The notes under the pieces: generated by a model
Told to the model about the DNA's origin: nothing
Seen by the model: the letters and a program-made list of their open reading frames with translations, nothing else
Databases searched by the model: none
Source of the DNA: JAAOII01 sp965207705
Lineage (GTDB): Bacteria > Pseudomonadota > Gammaproteobacteria > CBDBNL01 > JAAOII01
Assembly: GCA_965207705.1 (NCBI GenBank)
Contig: OZ242292.1
Coordinates: forward strand, 62,001-126,000
Direction: 5' to 3'
DNA length: 64,000 bases
In this document: positions 41,909 through 50,319 of the stretch, one piece after another
How the letters are laid out: each line of letters begins with the position of its first letter
Numbering within the stretch: the stretch's first letter is position 1
Made by a program: the position numbers and the translations under genes

Positions 41909-42792
41909 ACAATGCTCTCTCCATTATTCTCTATATGCGATTTGCGTGTTGAACCACGCATGGCAATAAGAACGCGCTCTCCAGCACTTAAATCCTTAAT
42001 CTGTCGCAGGTTGACATAGTTGCAGCGAGCAGCTATACGCTTCACCGCTATTCCTTGTTGTTTGCCATGCTCAATTATTAGCAACCCTCTATCCTTTAAC
42101 ATACGTTGTGCCTCCCAACATAGCTTTCTTATCAAACTCAAACCATCTTCCCCATCACTCAAAGCAATGAGTGGTTCATCTTTAAGCTCGGGGAGATGCA
42201 ACATCTCTGCTTTGGCAATATAAGGTAAATTGGCGATAATAACATCATAGCCAAGCCGCCGCCTAATATTAGAAAACATATCCGATATCAGCAGTTTTAT
42301 TCTGCTATCAACTATCAATGCAGCATTTTCAGCAGCTACTTGCAATGTTTTATGACTTATGTCTGTAGCGGTGATATGCCAGTTTGCCCTTTTAGCAGCT
42401 ATACTAATGCTTATTGCCCCGCTACCACAGCCGATTTCCAGCATTCGCAAAGGGCGTGTAGCAATAAGATTATCCAGCACCCAATCCACCAAGCATTCAC
42501 TTTCAGGGCGTGGTATCAGGGTATTAGAATTCACCTTAAAAGTGTGGTCGTAAAACCCCCATTCACCGAGTATATAAGCCAGTGGTTCGCCTTTTATTCT
42601 ACGTTCCACACAATTAGAAAAGTCCCTAATCTCTGCATTACTCAGTATCCTATCAGGATAACTTATCAGCTGTTCTTTGCTAACATTTAGTATATAGGTA
42701 GCGAGCAAATATGCCTCATTTCTCCGTTGATGAAAATCAACCCGCTCAACCCTATCATATAATTCCAAGATAGAAGCAAGATTTTCACTCAT
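41905..42792 (-). CDS. prmC: Release factor glutamine methyltransferase
   Basis: Methylates the GGQ glutamine of RF1 and RF2. The N-terminal helical domain has YILGEWGFYDHTFKV; then IPRPESECLVDWVL, the AdoMet motif LEIGCGSGAISI and the catalytic motif, here ANLPYI instead of the usual NPPY. ERVLIAMRG ends the fold. The 295 residues fit PrmC/HemK. It is divergent from pgeF with 132 bp between and overlaps dtd. Confidence 0.9.
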   Translation of the reverse strand: MSENLASILELYDRVERVDFHQRRNEAYLLATYILNVSKEQLISYPDRILSNAEIRDFSNCVERRIKGEPLAYILGEWGFYDHTFKVNSNTLIPRPESECLVDWVLDNLIATRPLRMLEIGCGSGAISISIAAKRANWHITATDISHKTLQVAAENAALIVDSRIKLLISDMFSNIRRRLGYDVIIANLPYIAKAEMLHLPELKDEPLIALSDGEDGLSLIRKLCWEAQRMLKDRGLLIIEHGKQQGIAVKRIAARCNYVNLRQIKDLSAGERVLIAMRGSTRKSHIENNGESIV

Positions 42793-42841
42793 AATTATTT
42801 GCCATTGTTAACATTATTAATCATTAGGTCGCCAAAACCTA

Positions 42842-42854
42842 TAACATTATGTTA
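42842..42854. promoter_or_regulatory. 13-bp palindrome between prmC and pgeF
   Basis: TAACAT-T-ATGTTA lies in the divergent 132-bp region. It may serve as an operator for either side; nothing else there is convincing. Confidence 0.3.
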
Positions 42855-42924
42855 ATATGTGGAATGTAACCTATTCTTAATGTATTCTACAATAGCCAGC
42901 AAATAATCCAGCAAACAATTTTGT

Positions 42925-43662
42925 ATGCCAAAGCAAGTAAATACTTTAGCCAATGCGCAAGCAAAATGGCTTAATCCCACTGAGGCAATGAAGAAACACA
43001 TCCACACCTGCATAACATTAAGGCGTAACTACCCTGGCGGTTTTGGCATAAGCAATCCTTCCCATAAGAGCAATCGCGCTCGCCTTATAAGGGATTATCG
43101 GCTTAAAGGCATTCAATGGCTTAAGCAAATTCATAAAAAACGTAGTATAAAAGCCCCCTCCTTTCCAACGCCCACCGCAGATGCTGCATGGACTAAAACG
43201 CCTCATTTTGCCTGCGCTGCTCTAACAGCCGATTGTTTACCGGTCTTTTTTACCAATGATGCAGCCACTCAGGTGGCAGTAGCTCACGCTGGATGGCGTG
43301 GTCTGGCGGCAGGCATACTGGAAAGTGTTATTTCCTCCTTCCGTAAAGGGGATAAAATACATGCTGCATTCGGTCCCGCCATAAGCAAGGATTGCTATGA
43401 GGTAGGACAGGAGTTCGTAGATGCTTTTCCCCAACATATTCATAGTAGCTGCTTTCACTCAGCTAAAAGCGCAAATAATGCTGTATATGCAGACCTTTAT
43501 GCTATTGCTGCCAAAACACTTGAAAGTAACAATATAGCTGTCCCGCCTATTCCTAAATGGTGCACCTACAAAGATAAAGATTTATTTCCGTCTTATAGAC
43601 GAGATAATGTGATGAATAATAATCACTACGATAGAATTGCTAATCTCATCTGGATAGCATAA
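42925..43662 (+). CDS. pgeF: Multicopper-like purine nucleoside phosphorylase, YfiH/LACC1 family
   Basis: Zinc-dependent cytoplasmic enzyme of the YfiH family, with purine nucleoside phosphorylase and adenosine deaminase activity in studied members, once called polyphenol oxidase. The metal and active-site segments are CAALTADCLPVFF, VAVAHAGWRGLAAG and FGPAISKDCYEVG. The 245 residues match. It heads a plus-strand operon with folD and cysS. The C-terminus has the usual SYRRD motif. In other gammaproteobacteria it often sits near rluD, which is absent here. Confidence 0.88.
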   Translation: MPKQVNTLANAQAKWLNPTEAMKKHIHTCITLRRNYPGGFGISNPSHKSNRARLIRDYRLKGIQWLKQIHKKRSIKAPSFPTPTADAAWTKTPHFACAALTADCLPVFFTNDAATQVAVAHAGWRGLAAGILESVISSFRKGDKIHAAFGPAISKDCYEVGQEFVDAFPQHIHSSCFHSAKSANNAVYADLYAIAAKTLESNNIAVPPIPKWCTYKDKDLFPSYRRDNVMNNNHYDRIANLIWIA

Positions 43663-43682
43663 TCTTATGAAAACATATCAAT

Positions 43683-44660
43683 ATGAACGATAAAATAATT
43701 GATGGCAAAGCCATATCTGCTAGTATCTTAGAAGAAGTTCAAACTCAAGCAACTGAGTTTAGTGCAATACACGGCTTTGCCCCTGCGCTTGCAGTTATCC
43801 TTGTTGGAGAAGATGCGGCAAGCCATATTTACGTGAACAATAAAATTAAAACCTGCAAAAAAATAGGCATAACCTCTTATCTAAAAAAACTACCAGCGGA
43901 TACAAGCGAACAAGAGTTATTAGAAACGATTGATATACTAAATAATGATGATGAAATTCATGGCATATTGGTGCAGCTGCCATTGCCAGCGCATATTGAC
44001 AACCGTAAAATCATTGAAGCAATTGACCCAAGCAAAGATGTAGATGGCTTCCATCCACAAAATATTACTTCGTTATATCTCAATAGCCCCAAGGGTTTTA
44101 TCCCTTGCACTCCTTTAGGTTGTTATATTATGTTACAGAAAATTGGCATTAAGTTGCAAGGACTTCATGCTGCCATAGTTGGGCGCTCAAATATAGTGGG
44201 AAAGCCACTTAGCATGCTTTTGCTATTACGTGGTAATTGCTCAGTAAGTATGCTGCACTCGCACAGTAACAACCCGCAAAAAATAACTAAACAGGCAGAT
44301 ATACTCATCAGCGCAGTGGGTTCTCCAGGGCTGATAACCTCAGAATGGGTTAAGGATGGAGCAGTGGTTATTGATGTTGGCTTGAGCCGCGCAAAAAATG
44401 GTGAAGGGAAACTGCAAGGCGATGCCGACTTTGATGACCTGTTACCCAAAGTATCACGAATAACACCAGTCCCTGGCGGAGTTGGTCCCATGACAATAGC
44501 AGGTTTGATGATGAATTGCATGAAAGCGGCTATGCTTAAGTACCCTCCCAAACACACTTCTAAGGCACATCCCTCGGATGCCCCCGCTTCTGATGCCTCT
44601 CGCACTAATGAAGCGCACGACTCTACAAACCACCTACACGCTCGCAGCCCCTCAGTATAG
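43683..44660 (+). CDS. folD: Bifunctional methylenetetrahydrofolate dehydrogenase/cyclohydrolase
   Basis: Interconverts methylene-, methenyl- and formyl-tetrahydrofolate. Catalytic segments are YVNNKIKTCKKIGI with the active-site lysine, PLPAHIDNRKIIEAIDPSKDVDGFH and IPCTPLGC; the NADP site is AIVGRSNIVGKPLSMLLL, and TPVPGGVGPMTIAGLM closes the domain. Core length is about 285. A 40-residue tail rich in His, Ser and Ala (KHTSKAHPSDAPASDAS) is an extra. It is 20 bp after pgeF and 23 bp before cysS. Confidence 0.93.
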   Translation: MNDKIIDGKAISASILEEVQTQATEFSAIHGFAPALAVILVGEDAASHIYVNNKIKTCKKIGITSYLKKLPADTSEQELLETIDILNNDDEIHGILVQLPLPAHIDNRKIIEAIDPSKDVDGFHPQNITSLYLNSPKGFIPCTPLGCYIMLQKIGIKLQGLHAAIVGRSNIVGKPLSMLLLLRGNCSVSMLHSHSNNPQKITKQADILISAVGSPGLITSEWVKDGAVVIDVGLSRAKNGEGKLQGDADFDDLLPKVSRITPVPGGVGPMTIAGLMMNCMKAAMLKYPPKHTSKAHPSDAPASDASRTNEAHDSTNHLHARSPSV

Positions 44661-44683
44661 ATTAATCGGGTATAAATAAATTG

Positions 44684-46126
44684 ATGCATATATATAACAC
44701 TCTCAGCGGCAAGAAAGAACTATTCAAGTCACATATTGCCAATAAGGTTTCAATCTATGTTTGTGGCATAACTGCTTATGATATGTGCCATTTAGGGCAC
44801 CTTAGAGTGGCAATTAACTTTGATGTATTCATAAAATACATGCAAAGATGCGGCTATAAGGTCAAATATGTCCGTAATATCACTGACATAGACGACAAAA
44901 TAATTCAACGTGCTCAAGAAGAAAACATGGACTTTCTTGATATAAGCCGCCGTTATAGCGATGAAATGCAGAAGGATTATGAGTCATTTGGACTGGCTTC
45001 CCCAGATTTTGAACCGCGCGCTACCTCTTACGTCAAAGAAATGATTGCTTTGATAAAAAATTTAGAGCAATCAAACATCGCCTACTTAACAAAAAATGGC
45101 GACATCTGTTATCGCGTCCGCAGTTTTAACAGTTATGGCAAGCTCAGTCATAAGAAGATTGATGAACTAAGAAGCGGAATTCGTGTTGAAAAAGATGAAA
45201 GCAAAGAAGACCCTCTGGACTTTGTCCTGTGGAAAAGTTCAAAACCTGGCGAACCCGCATGGGATTCACCATGGGGCAAAGGACGTCCTGGTTGGCATAT
45301 TGAATGTTCTGCTATGATTCGCTGCTGCTTGGGAACAACAATTGATATACACGGCGGCGGGCGGGATTTAATCTTCCCACATCATGAAAACGAAATAGCT
45401 CAATCCGAGTCGGCGCATCATAAGCACCTCGCCAACTACTGGATGCACTGCGGACACCTTATGATTAATGGCAAAAAGATGTCTAAATCACTTAATAACT
45501 TTATTACTATTAGGGATGTGTTGCGCCAGTATGATGTTGAGACCGTCAAATATTTTATGAATAGCGCTCATTATCGCACCCAGTTGGACTTTTCACCGAC
45601 TATTATGAAACAAGCGCATGCTTCTTTAGAACGGCTGTATCGCGCTCTGGAGTCCTTCTCTTATCAAGAACTAATTAGTGGGAGTGGGAATGGGAATGGG
45701 AGTGAGGGAGGAAAAGCCGCCACTACTTCGTCTGAGCCAACTGATGAAGAGCATAAGTTTTACGAGGCAATGGATGATGACTTCAACACCCCAAAAGCCC
45801 TATCAATTCTATTTAATATGGCTAAGATTACACAAAAACATAATGATATTCGCAGCGCCAGGAGTTTGCGACGTTGTGGCAATCTATTAGGGATTCTATG
45901 TCAAGACCCAGCAGTGTTTCTTAAGCAAGGGGCGCAAGTCAGCGCCGGAGTTCATAGTGATTCTGAAATTAAAAAGATAGAGAAATTGCTCGCAGCAAGA
46001 GACAAAGCCCGTCAAGAAAAGAATTGGGACAAAGCTGACGAACTAAGAAAAGAATTGGATGAAATAGGAGTAACAATAGAAGATACTGATAAAGGTGGTA
46101 TCTGGCGCGTTAAGTCCGAAAGCTAA
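44684..46126 (+). CDS. cysS: Cysteine--tRNA ligase
   Basis: Class I synthetase charging tRNA-Cys. The HIGH motif is CHLGHLR, the KMSKS motif is GKKMSKSLNN, and zinc ligands are seen in YVCGIT, IECSAM and FPHHENE. A TTG at 44681 precedes the ATG at 44684, which I use (MHIYNTLSG). About 480 residues. An insertion with a 6-bp tandem repeat (45678-45706, GSGNGNGSEGG) lies in the anticodon-binding part. It ends 16 bp before the convergent hemY stop. Confidence 0.94.
   Translation: MHIYNTLSGKKELFKSHIANKVSIYVCGITAYDMCHLGHLRVAINFDVFIKYMQRCGYKVKYVRNITDIDDKIIQRAQEENMDFLDISRRYSDEMQKDYESFGLASPDFEPRATSYVKEMIALIKNLEQSNIAYLTKNGDICYRVRSFNSYGKLSHKKIDELRSGIRVEKDESKEDPLDFVLWKSSKPGEPAWDSPWGKGRPGWHIECSAMIRCCLGTTIDIHGGGRDLIFPHHENEIAQSESAHHKHLANYWMHCGHLMINGKKMSKSLNNFITIRDVLRQYDVETVKYFMNSAHYRTQLDFSPTIMKQAHASLERLYRALESFSYQELISGSGNGNGSEGGKAATTSSEPTDEEHKFYEAMDDDFNTPKALSILFNMAKITQKHNDIRSARSLRRCGNLLGILCQDPAVFLKQGAQVSAGVHSDSEIKKIEKLLAARDKARQEKNWDKADELRKELDEIGVTIEDTDKGGIWRVKSES
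45678..45706. repeat. 6-bp coding microsatellite in cysS
   Basis: GTGGGA and ATGGGA units repeat in phase and encode a Gly/Ser/Asn linker in the C-terminal domain. Confidence 0.75.
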
Positions 46127-46142
46127 CTACAAATATTGAAAT

Positions 46143-47390
46143 CTATTCTTGCTTTAATGCAATTGAACGAAATATAACAGGCGCCTTATTATTATCCACA
46201 CTGTTATTTGACTTTTCCAGTAGTTTGGCATACTCAATATGCACTCTGGGATCAGCATTAGGATTAACCCTTATTAAATCAGCATAATACTCCCTTGCCT
46301 TAGGGATTAAGTCGTTACGAACACTTAGTTCGGCAAGCGCAGCTAACAAGCTTTCATCTTGTGAGCCCCCATTTTGTGAGCCCCCATTTTGTGAACCCCC
46401 CTTGCCTCCATGCTTTATCTTGTACTTTCCTTTTTCCTTTAACTCTTCTAAGAATTGTAACTGATGCAAAGGGCGTTCCGATAATATGGATTTATAAGCA
46501 TCCACTAAAGTTGGAGCATAATTATTCTGTATTTCTTTGCGCAATAGTTCCTCCGCCTCTGCTTTATCCCCCAGTTTATAGCAGGCAAGAGCATAAGCAG
46601 CAATTAATTCTGCCTTCTTTTTTGCTCGGCTATTTAATGACTTCCATAGTTTTTTCAAACCACCTATATCACTTGCATGATTAAAATATAAAAGTAAATC
46701 GTCCGTTCTTTCTTCATCATCGCCTCTTGTGATAATTAATAAATCAGCAAATTTATCCCACTCCCCGCTCTGCACATACAGTTCTTTTAACATCCCAGCA
46801 ATAAAGGATTCACTTTTAGCATCGGCGCTATAAGGAGCAAGAAGTTTAAGTGCCTGCTTATAGTTTTTCTGCTCTTTATAAGAACGGGCGAGTAGTATAT
46901 CCGCTGCCTTCATAGCATTGTCTTTTTCCTCTGGGTTTGCCGAACCATGTCCCCGTATCTTTCCAACTATATCAATTAGTTCTTTATCGTTCTTATTATG
47001 TAAGCAAACCTCAGCGCCTAATATAAGCGCTTCCAAGCTGCTGTTGTTGCTCAGTAGGGCATTCATACTGCGGTATACTTGATTATAACTACCAGCTGCC
47101 ATCCGCAACAGCGCCTGCCTTAACAATACTGTAGATTTTTTATTTTTCCCCAGAGTAATCCTATTTTGTATCCTGCTCGGCAGAATAACCATTCCTTTAA
47201 CAACCCGATAAACTACCCATAAAAGAGTGGCACACAAAATGGAGGTAATTATCCCCACCCATAATGATGTTTCTAACGAAACACCGCGAAATGATATTAA
47301 GATATATCCGCTATCTGCGGCAATCCATTGCCCCAAAACTGCCCCCGCTAACACAAATAGCAAGGCAAAGATTATAAAGCGCGCCGCCAT
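46143..47390 (-). CDS. hemY: HemY-type TPR membrane protein
   Basis: Inner-membrane protein associated with haem synthesis genes in gamma- and betaproteobacteria; role not firmly defined. Two TM segments (about 4-25 and 40-62) are followed by a cytoplasmic or periplasmic TPR-like helical domain (LLRQALLRMAAGSYNQVYRSM to the C-terminus). The 415 residues fit. Near residues 345-362 is a triplicated GGSQN unit encoded by three 15-bp repeats (46359-46403). It follows hemX by 22 bp, the standard order. Confidence 0.85.
   Translation of the reverse strand: MAARFIIFALLFVLAGAVLGQWIAADSGYILISFRGVSLETSLWVGIITSILCATLLWVVYRVVKGMVILPSRIQNRITLGKNKKSTVLLRQALLRMAAGSYNQVYRSMNALLSNNSSLEALILGAEVCLHNKNDKELIDIVGKIRGHGSANPEEKDNAMKAADILLARSYKEQKNYKQALKLLAPYSADAKSESFIAGMLKELYVQSGEWDKFADLLIITRGDDEERTDDLLLYFNHASDIGGLKKLWKSLNSRAKKKAELIAAYALACYKLGDKAEAEELLRKEIQNNYAPTLVDAYKSILSERPLHQLQFLEELKEKGKYKIKHGGKGGSQNGGSQNGGSQDESLLAALAELSVRNDLIPKAREYYADLIRVNPNADPRVHIEYAKLLEKSNNSVDNNKAPVIFRSIALKQE
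46359..46403. repeat. 15-bp coding minisatellite in hemY
   Basis: Three near-identical 15-bp units (TTGTGAGCCCCCATT type) at 46359, 46374 and 46389 encode GGSQN repeats. The third unit differs at two positions. Confidence 0.85.
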
Positions 47391-47412
47391 AACTATAAAT
47401 TAACACTCATCT

Positions 47413-48609
47413 TTAGGGACCATACAGAATAGTAACACTACGTAAAGCAGGTAAATCTTTGGGCAAGAGGGACTTTTCCATCATCTCATCAATCAGATTA
47501 ATTGCAATATCTCTTTGTTGATTTCCCGAGAAAAGATTAATTATATTCTCGCGAATATCTGCCAATATTCTTTTATACAAATCCTCCTCCCCCGCTAAAA
47601 TTGCGCTTTGTGCCTGAAGCACCTTAATTTCAATGGCAAGACGCAGTAATGGTATCTCCTGCTCAGATAATAAATTGGCGGGACCAACAGAGGCGCGACT
47701 AATCCGAATATAAGGCGTAAGTGGGATGAACATTCTTGTCACGTAATTCCAGTATTTGGTTATTCCTGTTATGGTTGCATTATCAATTGGCAATGTATTC
47801 AGGTCTGCAATATTTGTACTATTGATGCCAGTCCCTTGAGTTGCTTCCAGTTCATCCTCATATTCAAACTTAAATTCTTTGTCGTTAACTGGTAATTCAT
47901 TGATAATTTCTTGTAAATACCCAAGTTCTTGGAAAATATTAGCCGTCTCAACACTAAAGAAGTTTTCATAAACCTGTATGTCATGATTCAATGCCCCCAA
48001 TAATGCAATGTTTTCGCTGGAAGGTGACGCCGTTACCAGCTCACGTGCCTCCAATAATAGGTAGCTGATAGCTGTGGGACGATTACCTAATATCCTTTGT
48101 TGTTCAGCAAGATACAACAATTGGTTTATTTGTAATAACCAAACTTCCTGAGGTTGTAATTTTTGCAGTGATGTCCGAAAGGACTCCACTTGATCATCAA
48201 GTTCTTTGAGTTCGCTATTGATTTTATTCCTCTCTTTACGCAAAGAGGCAACTTCTTTTTGTGTATCCTGCAGTGGTCCTAACAGGGTTGCTTCTAATGC
48301 TTCAATTGACTTTTGATTAAGCGCAACCCCTTCTTTTAGATTGGTGTTTAGAATAAATGAAACATAGTAAAAATACCCAAGAACCCCAATGATAATAATT
48401 GCAATTCCATAACCCAAGAAATGCTTCCACAAGGAAGGTATTTTAGTTATTGCAGAGGAAGGTGGATGCGAGGAACTTGCAGAAGAACTTGCAGAAGAAT
48501 TGGAAGAAGAACTCTGCGAAGAGGGTTTTTTCTTTGCCTCAGATACTGGAGTGGCTGGCGTATTAGCCACTGTATTAGCTTTAGATTGAGGCGGTTTTTT
48601 ACTTGCCAT
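47413..48609 (-). CDS. hemX: HemX family membrane protein
   Basis: Bitopic inner-membrane protein of the HemX family, often annotated as uroporphyrinogen-III methyltransferase-like but without methyltransferase motifs. A Ser/Ala-rich N-terminus (SSSSNSSASSSASSS) precedes one TM segment (about 65-85), a coiled coil (about 105-145, KEVASLRKERNKINSELKEL) and a globular domain with QLLYLAEQQRILGNRPTAI. The 398 residues fit. It is 18 bp after rho and precedes hemY. Confidence 0.85.
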   Translation of the reverse strand: MASKKPPQSKANTVANTPATPVSEAKKKPSSQSSSSNSSASSSASSSHPPSSAITKIPSLWKHFLGYGIAIIIIGVLGYFYYVSFILNTNLKEGVALNQKSIEALEATLLGPLQDTQKEVASLRKERNKINSELKELDDQVESFRTSLQKLQPQEVWLLQINQLLYLAEQQRILGNRPTAISYLLLEARELVTASPSSENIALLGALNHDIQVYENFFSVETANIFQELGYLQEIINELPVNDKEFKFEYEDELEATQGTGINSTNIADLNTLPIDNATITGITKYWNYVTRMFIPLTPYIRISRASVGPANLLSEQEIPLLRLAIEIKVLQAQSAILAGEEDLYKRILADIRENIINLFSGNQQRDIAINLIDEMMEKSLLPKDLPALRSVTILYGP

Positions 48610-48627
48610 AATTCTTCTACAGGAATA

Positions 48628-49905
48628 CTATTCCCTTTCTAAACTATTTTTCTTTAGTAACTCCAGAAATTGTTTGTTGGAAGTAGTATCTTTCATTTTC
48701 TTAATTAAGAACTCAATGGCTTTAGAATCATCCATAGTTGCCAGGAACTTGCGGATTATCCACATTACCTGCTGCTCTTCCTTAGAAACTAACAATTCAT
48801 CTCTACGGGTTCCAGACCTTCTAATATTAATTGCTGGGAATATTCGTTTTTCAGCAACATCTCGTTCTAAATGCAGCTCCATATTTCCCGTTCCTTTAAA
48901 CTCTTCATAAATAACTTCATCCATCTTTGAGCCAGTATCCACCAATGCAGTAGCGATTATAGTTAAGCTGCCGGCATTTTCAAGATTACGCGCCGCGCCA
49001 AAGAATCTTTTAGGTTTTTCTAAAGCGTTTGAATCAACACCGCCCGTTAGTACCTTGCCAGAAGATGGGGCAATAGTGTTATAAGCCCGCGCCAAACGGG
49101 TAATAGAATCAAGCAAAATAATTACATCTTTTTTATGCTCAACTAATCTCTTAGTTTTATCCAGTATCATTTCACTAACCTGAACATGACGCGCTGGCGG
49201 CTCATCAAAAGTACTTGCCACCACTTCACCATTGACAGACCTTTGCATGTCAGTAACCTCCTCAGGTCTTTCATCAATCAATAAAACAATCAAAACGCAC
49301 TCTGGGTTATTCTGCTCAATTGCTCGCGCAATACTCTTTAGTATTACTGTTTTACCAGCTTTAGGTGGAGAGACAATTAGCCCCCTTTGTCCCTTCCCTA
49401 TCGGGCTAAGAAGGTCAATAACTCGGGTAGTAACATTGGTCTTATCTCCTGTTATTTCCAACTTAAGTTTTTCTTCAGGGAAAACTGGAGTTAGATTTTC
49501 AAAAAGTATTTTCCCCTGCGCTTCTTCAAGTGTTTCCCCGTTGACTGTATCAATATAGTTTAGTGATAAATACCTTTCACTTTGCTTGGGAGCATTGATT
49601 TTACCTACTATGGTATCTCCAGTTCTTAGCTTAAATTTCTTTATTTGCCCTGGCGACACATACACATCATCCGCGCCTGCAAGATATGAGCTTTGCGGTG
49701 AACGTAAAAAGCCATAGCTGTTTTGTACTATCTCAAGTGTGCCCTCCCCTTGAATCTCTTCGCCTTGTTCCGCAGCGTTTTTCAGGACATGAAAAATAAT
49801 ATCCTGTTTTTTAGAGCGGCTTAGTTTATCTTTAAGCTTATCATCCCTTGAATATGGAAGTAGCTCTTGAATAGTTTTCTCTCTTAGATCTCTTATATCT
49901 ATCAT
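48628..49905 (-). CDS. rho: Transcription termination factor Rho
   Basis: RNA-dependent ATPase hexamer that ends transcription. The N-terminal RNA-binding OSB fold has SYGFLRSPQSSYLAGADDVYVSP; the ATPase has PPKAGKTVILK (Walker A), LLIDERPEEVTDM and VIILLDSITRLARAYN, with GGVDSNALEKPKRFFGAARN. The 425 residues match E. coli Rho closely. It follows trxA by 75 bp, as in enteric bacteria. Confidence 0.97.
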   Translation of the reverse strand: MIDIRDLREKTIQELLPYSRDDKLKDKLSRSKKQDIIFHVLKNAAEQGEEIQGEGTLEIVQNSYGFLRSPQSSYLAGADDVYVSPGQIKKFKLRTGDTIVGKINAPKQSERYLSLNYIDTVNGETLEEAQGKILFENLTPVFPEEKLKLEITGDKTNVTTRVIDLLSPIGKGQRGLIVSPPKAGKTVILKSIARAIEQNNPECVLIVLLIDERPEEVTDMQRSVNGEVVASTFDEPPARHVQVSEMILDKTKRLVEHKKDVIILLDSITRLARAYNTIAPSSGKVLTGGVDSNALEKPKRFFGAARNLENAGSLTIIATALVDTGSKMDEVIYEEFKGTGNMELHLERDVAEKRIFPAINIRRSGTRRDELLVSKEEQQVMWIIRKFLATMDDSKAIEFLIKKMKDTTSNKQFLELLKKNSLERE

Positions 49906-49973
49906 TAAAGTATAATTGTAATAATACAGCGGCTATTCATAAGTAAAGCCCCTGCATAATAATAAAATTGTTG

Positions 49974-49992
49974 AAAAACCCTAAAGGTTTTT
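49974..49992 (-). terminator. Weak hairpin at the trxA stop
   Basis: AAAAACC and GGTTTTT (7 bp) flank CTAAA. On the minus strand the T-rich arm ends the stem, giving a weak terminator between trxA and rho. Confidence 0.35.
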
Positions 49993-50304
49993 TTCTATGA
50001 ATTTGATCAAATTGTCTTTACTCACAGCTCCCACTAATGTATCCTTCATTTGACCATTACCAAATATTATAAGTGTAGGAATACCACGAACACCATATTT
50101 TTCTGCCGCTTGATTATGTTTATCAACATCAACTTTGTAAAACTTCATTTTGCCACCATAATCAGGAGCAATTTCTTCTATAATTGGCGCAATCACCTTG
50201 CATGGTCCACACCAGTCCGCATAAAAATCAACCAAAGCAACATCGTGCCCTTGCTCAATATTTGCGATAAATTCCTCATCGCTAATGGTTTTTATACTAC
50301 TCAT
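49981..50304 (-). CDS. trxA: Thioredoxin
   Basis: Small redox protein reducing disulfides in the cytoplasm. The active site is WCGPC at residues 31-35, with the buried aspartate in VDFYADWC and the cis-proline in GIPTLIIF. The 107 residues equal the typical size. It lies 15 bp after the RNase E/G stop and before rho, so it is probably in the same transcript as both. Confidence 0.97.
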   Translation of the reverse strand: MSSIKTISDEEFIANIEQGHDVALVDFYADWCGPCKVIAPIIEEIAPDYGGKMKFYKVDVDKHNQAAEKYGVRGIPTLIIFGNGQMKDTLVGAVSKDNLIKFIEKNL

Positions 50305-50319
50305 ATTACTAGTTAGTTA

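Noticed and set aside
35387..45706. Phase-variable switching by simple repeats
   Set aside because: All coding repeats found have periods divisible by three, so copy changes would not shift the frame.
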